Assembly: GCF_019457885.1 (NCBI RefSeq)
Contig: NZ_JAHZST010000013.1
Location: forward strand, 62,001 to 126,000
Source: Shewanella nanhaiensis
GTDB lineage: Bacteria > Pseudomonadota > Gammaproteobacteria > Enterobacterales > Shewanellaceae
Direction of reading: 5' to 3'
DNA length: 64,000 bases
The position numbers and the translations under genes were made by a program. Every line of letters starts with the position of its first letter. Positions within the stretch are counted from its first letter, which is position 1. This document shows positions 62,530-64,000 of this stretch, one piece after another. The notes beneath the pieces are model-generated. The model saw nothing but the letters and a program-made list of their open reading frames with translations. It was not told the DNA's origin and did not search any database.

Positions 62530-63705
62530 ATGCAGTTAATGACAATCTTGTTGCTTATCTCTGTTGGAATGAGTTTCTTTATGATGGGATATGCGGCCAC
62601 CACGCCCCATCAAAATGCCAAGGCGCGGCTCTGCTTTTCACTGATGTTAGTGGGTTTGATAAGCTTGATGATCGAGCTGGCAATTTTTGAGGAGGGAGGG
62701 AGTTTTCTCTACATCATCTCAATCTCTGGCCCTCTATCAGTCTCGGTTCCTATCTTTTTTTATCTCTATTTCAAAGCCAGTGTTGGTTTAAGTGATGAGT
62801 TTCAGTGGAGAAATGCCAGACATCTGGTGATCCCATTTATCTATCTCGCTATCATGATGCCCTATAACCTTTTGGATGAAGCAGGTAAGAGCCACTTCTT
62901 CTCACAGGTTTATGCTCAAGAGGTGATATCTTGGCCCCTGTCGATGACGCCTATCCGCTTCTCTCGTCTGCTTATTCTCAGTAGCTTGGGCCTGTTTTAC
63001 CTCTACCTAAGCTGGCGAGAACTGCATGTAGAACTCAATAATAAGAAGCAAGATGTGCTCAGAGAGATGAACAAACTCAAGGGCGCATTTTTAGGAATAA
63101 GCCTCAGCTTTATCGTGATTTTTCTCTTCTTTCTATTTCGACTGCCACACCAATTTACTTGGATGATCTCATCCATACTTCTGGTGATAACAGCAATCAG
63201 CTGTATGATCTTTTACTATCTGCCAGTGCTGGGAAAAAAGCTCATATCAGATGCCGATCTACATCAGCTGCTCCCCAAAAAAGCACAAGAGCTCCAACAA
63301 GAGGTAGGCCAAGCAAGCCCAGAACCTGACCCACTGGATAAACAATACCGCTCATCGGTAACAACTGATTTGGCAAAAGAGGTGATCCATCATCTTAATT
63401 TATTGATGGAGAGAGGGATCTACAAAGATTCAACCCTCTCATTGGGCAAACTAGCCTCACAGCTAAAACTCAGCACCCACCACCTGTCCCAGATCATCAA
63501 TCAACAAACCCAAGGAAACTACTTCGATCTGATCAATCAATACCGAATTAAAGATGCCCAACATCTACTCATCGATACCAATATGAGCATCATAGATATC
63601 GCCTATGAGGTGGGTTATAACAGCAAGTCCTCCTTCTATACCGAATTTAAACGTCGAACCCAGATGACACCAAACCAATTTAAGAAGTCTAATAAGGAGC
63701 CATAA
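62530..63705 (+). CDS. Membrane-anchored AraC family regulator (7TM + HTH)
   Basis: A 391-residue protein with about seven membrane helices (residues 1-235) and a C-terminal AraC DNA-binding domain (about 285-385). The HTH motifs are LSLGKLASQLKLSTHHLSQIINQ and MSIIDIAYEVGYNSKSSFYTEFKRR. ATG at 62530 follows AGAGGA. Such proteins sense through the membrane. The divergent acylase gene (263 bp away) and the downstream AbgT-like transporter are its likely targets, which is inferred from order only. Confidence 0.9.
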   Translation: MQLMTILLLISVGMSFFMMGYAATTPHQNAKARLCFSLMLVGLISLMIELAIFEEGGSFLYIISISGPLSVSVPIFFYLYFKASVGLSDEFQWRNARHLVIPFIYLAIMMPYNLLDEAGKSHFFSQVYAQEVISWPLSMTPIRFSRLLILSSLGLFYLYLSWRELHVELNNKKQDVLREMNKLKGAFLGISLSFIVIFLFFLFRLPHQFTWMISSILLVITAISCMIFYYLPVLGKKLISDADLHQLLPKKAQELQQEVGQASPEPDPLDKQYRSSVTTDLAKEVIHHLNLLMERGIYKDSTLSLGKLASQLKLSTHHLSQIINQQTQGNYFDLINQYRIKDAQHLLIDTNMSIIDIAYEVGYNSKSSFYTEFKRRTQMTPNQFKKSNKEP

Positions 63706-63870
63706 TGGTGATATTATCGCCTCTCTACGTCCATTTTTAAGCCAAATTAAGTTTGAATTAAAGCAACTAGGACACTATGAAGAGTCCACTCGGATATTTC
63801 GAGTAAGAAAAAGCCGCGACTAATGATAATTAGTACACAGACGGTAAAAATATAATAAAAGGGATAAAAA

Positions 63871-64000
63871 ATGGGATTGAATAAAGATGAGAGCTTGCCG
63901 CAAGATCTCAACTCTTCAGGGTCTCCTGAGAAACAAAGTGGCGCATTTGTTCGCTTTCTGAATATTGTCGAACGCCTAGGTAATTTACTTCCCCACCCCA
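63871..64000 (+). CDS. AbgT family transporter (5' part, runs off the window)
   Basis: The first 43 codons are present. After a polar tail (about residues 1-25), FVRFLNIVERLGNLLPHP matches the start of AbgT (p-aminobenzoyl-glutamate transporter/drug exporter) proteins. GGGA lies 7 bases before the ATG at 63871. The rest lies beyond the window. Confidence 0.72.
   Translation, partial: MGLNKDESLPQDLNSSGSPEKQSGAFVRFLNIVERLGNLLPHP

Noticed and set aside
62460..62690. 76-codon frame ahead of the AraC gene
   Set aside because: It overlaps the true gene in a different frame; the AraC start at 62530 has a clear ribosome site.
1..64000. Search for tRNA, rRNA, CRISPR, transposase or phage genes
   Set aside because: No such sequence was recognised by eye; a computed scan (tRNAscan, repeat finder) was not possible here.

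Overview
The window looks like a chromosomal segment of a marine gammaproteobacterium, most likely Shewanella. This rests on recognised protein families, on gene order (lexA-sulA; cox operon - DUF2909 - SURF1 - ctaA - ctaB - sco), on moderate-to-low GC, and on a dispersed repeat of a kind I associate with Shewanella genomes. No rRNA, tRNA, CRISPR array, transposase or prophage was seen. Almost every gene could be assigned to a family; start codons were re-chosen from ribosome binding sites where the longest reading frame was clearly too long.

Layout. (1) 188-1400: SOS regulator lexA with two LexA boxes, translationally coupled to sulA, then a terminator. (2) 1955-11051: a caa3-type cytochrome c oxidase locus: coxB with two C-terminal haem c domains, coxA, ctaG, coxC, a small opposite-strand DUF2909 gene, SURF1, a small membrane protein, ctaA, ctaB and sco. 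It encodes the enzyme, haem A synthesis and copper insertion together. (3) 11244-19579: a chemotaxis operon: STAS protein, cheY, cheA, cheW, a receptor with four near-identical PAS repeats, cheR, cheB; no cheD. (4) 19596-32406: housekeeping and envelope genes: polysaccharide deacetylase, dinF-like MATE transporter, a 266-bp inverted-repeat element, nfuA, M14 peptidase, comF/bioH divergent pair, a Q-rich unknown, an LtaS-like sulfatase, tex. (5) 32602-36600: a PqqD-like small protein, a ThDP-dependent 2-keto acid decarboxylase with an FNR-like box, a methyltransferase and greB. (6) 36971-48081: a complete sialic acid (N-acetylneuraminate) utilisation island in two convergent operons. The + operon is TonB receptor - nagA - nanA; the - operon is nanM/SSS-transporter fusion - nanE - nanK - nagB, followed by nanR. 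GGTATA-type NanR operators precede both. (7) 48503-53977: ompR-envZ, a peroxiredoxin, VanZ-like protein, rsmJ, rlmJ, a DUF4440 protein. (8) 54027-64000: LysR/MATE divergent pair; lytic transglycosylase - DUF3137 - LemA; an 850-bp gene-poor stretch with two orphan + strand terminators; a lipoprotein penicillin/AHL-type acylase; a membrane-anchored AraC regulator; and the beginning of an AbgT-type transporter.

How it works together. The nan island reads as a full route: outer-membrane uptake (TonB receptor), mutarotation of the sugar and sodium-coupled import (fusion protein), lyase cleavage to ManNAc (NanA), phosphorylation (NanK), epimerisation to GlcNAc-6-P (NanE), deacetylation and deamination to fructose-6-P (NagA, NagB), under NanR. 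The most noteworthy items are the mutarotase-transporter fusion, the vertebrate-like NanA, the four-fold PAS receptor, the di-haem CoxB, the inverted-repeat element, and the possible small RNA region at 59.4-59.8 kb.
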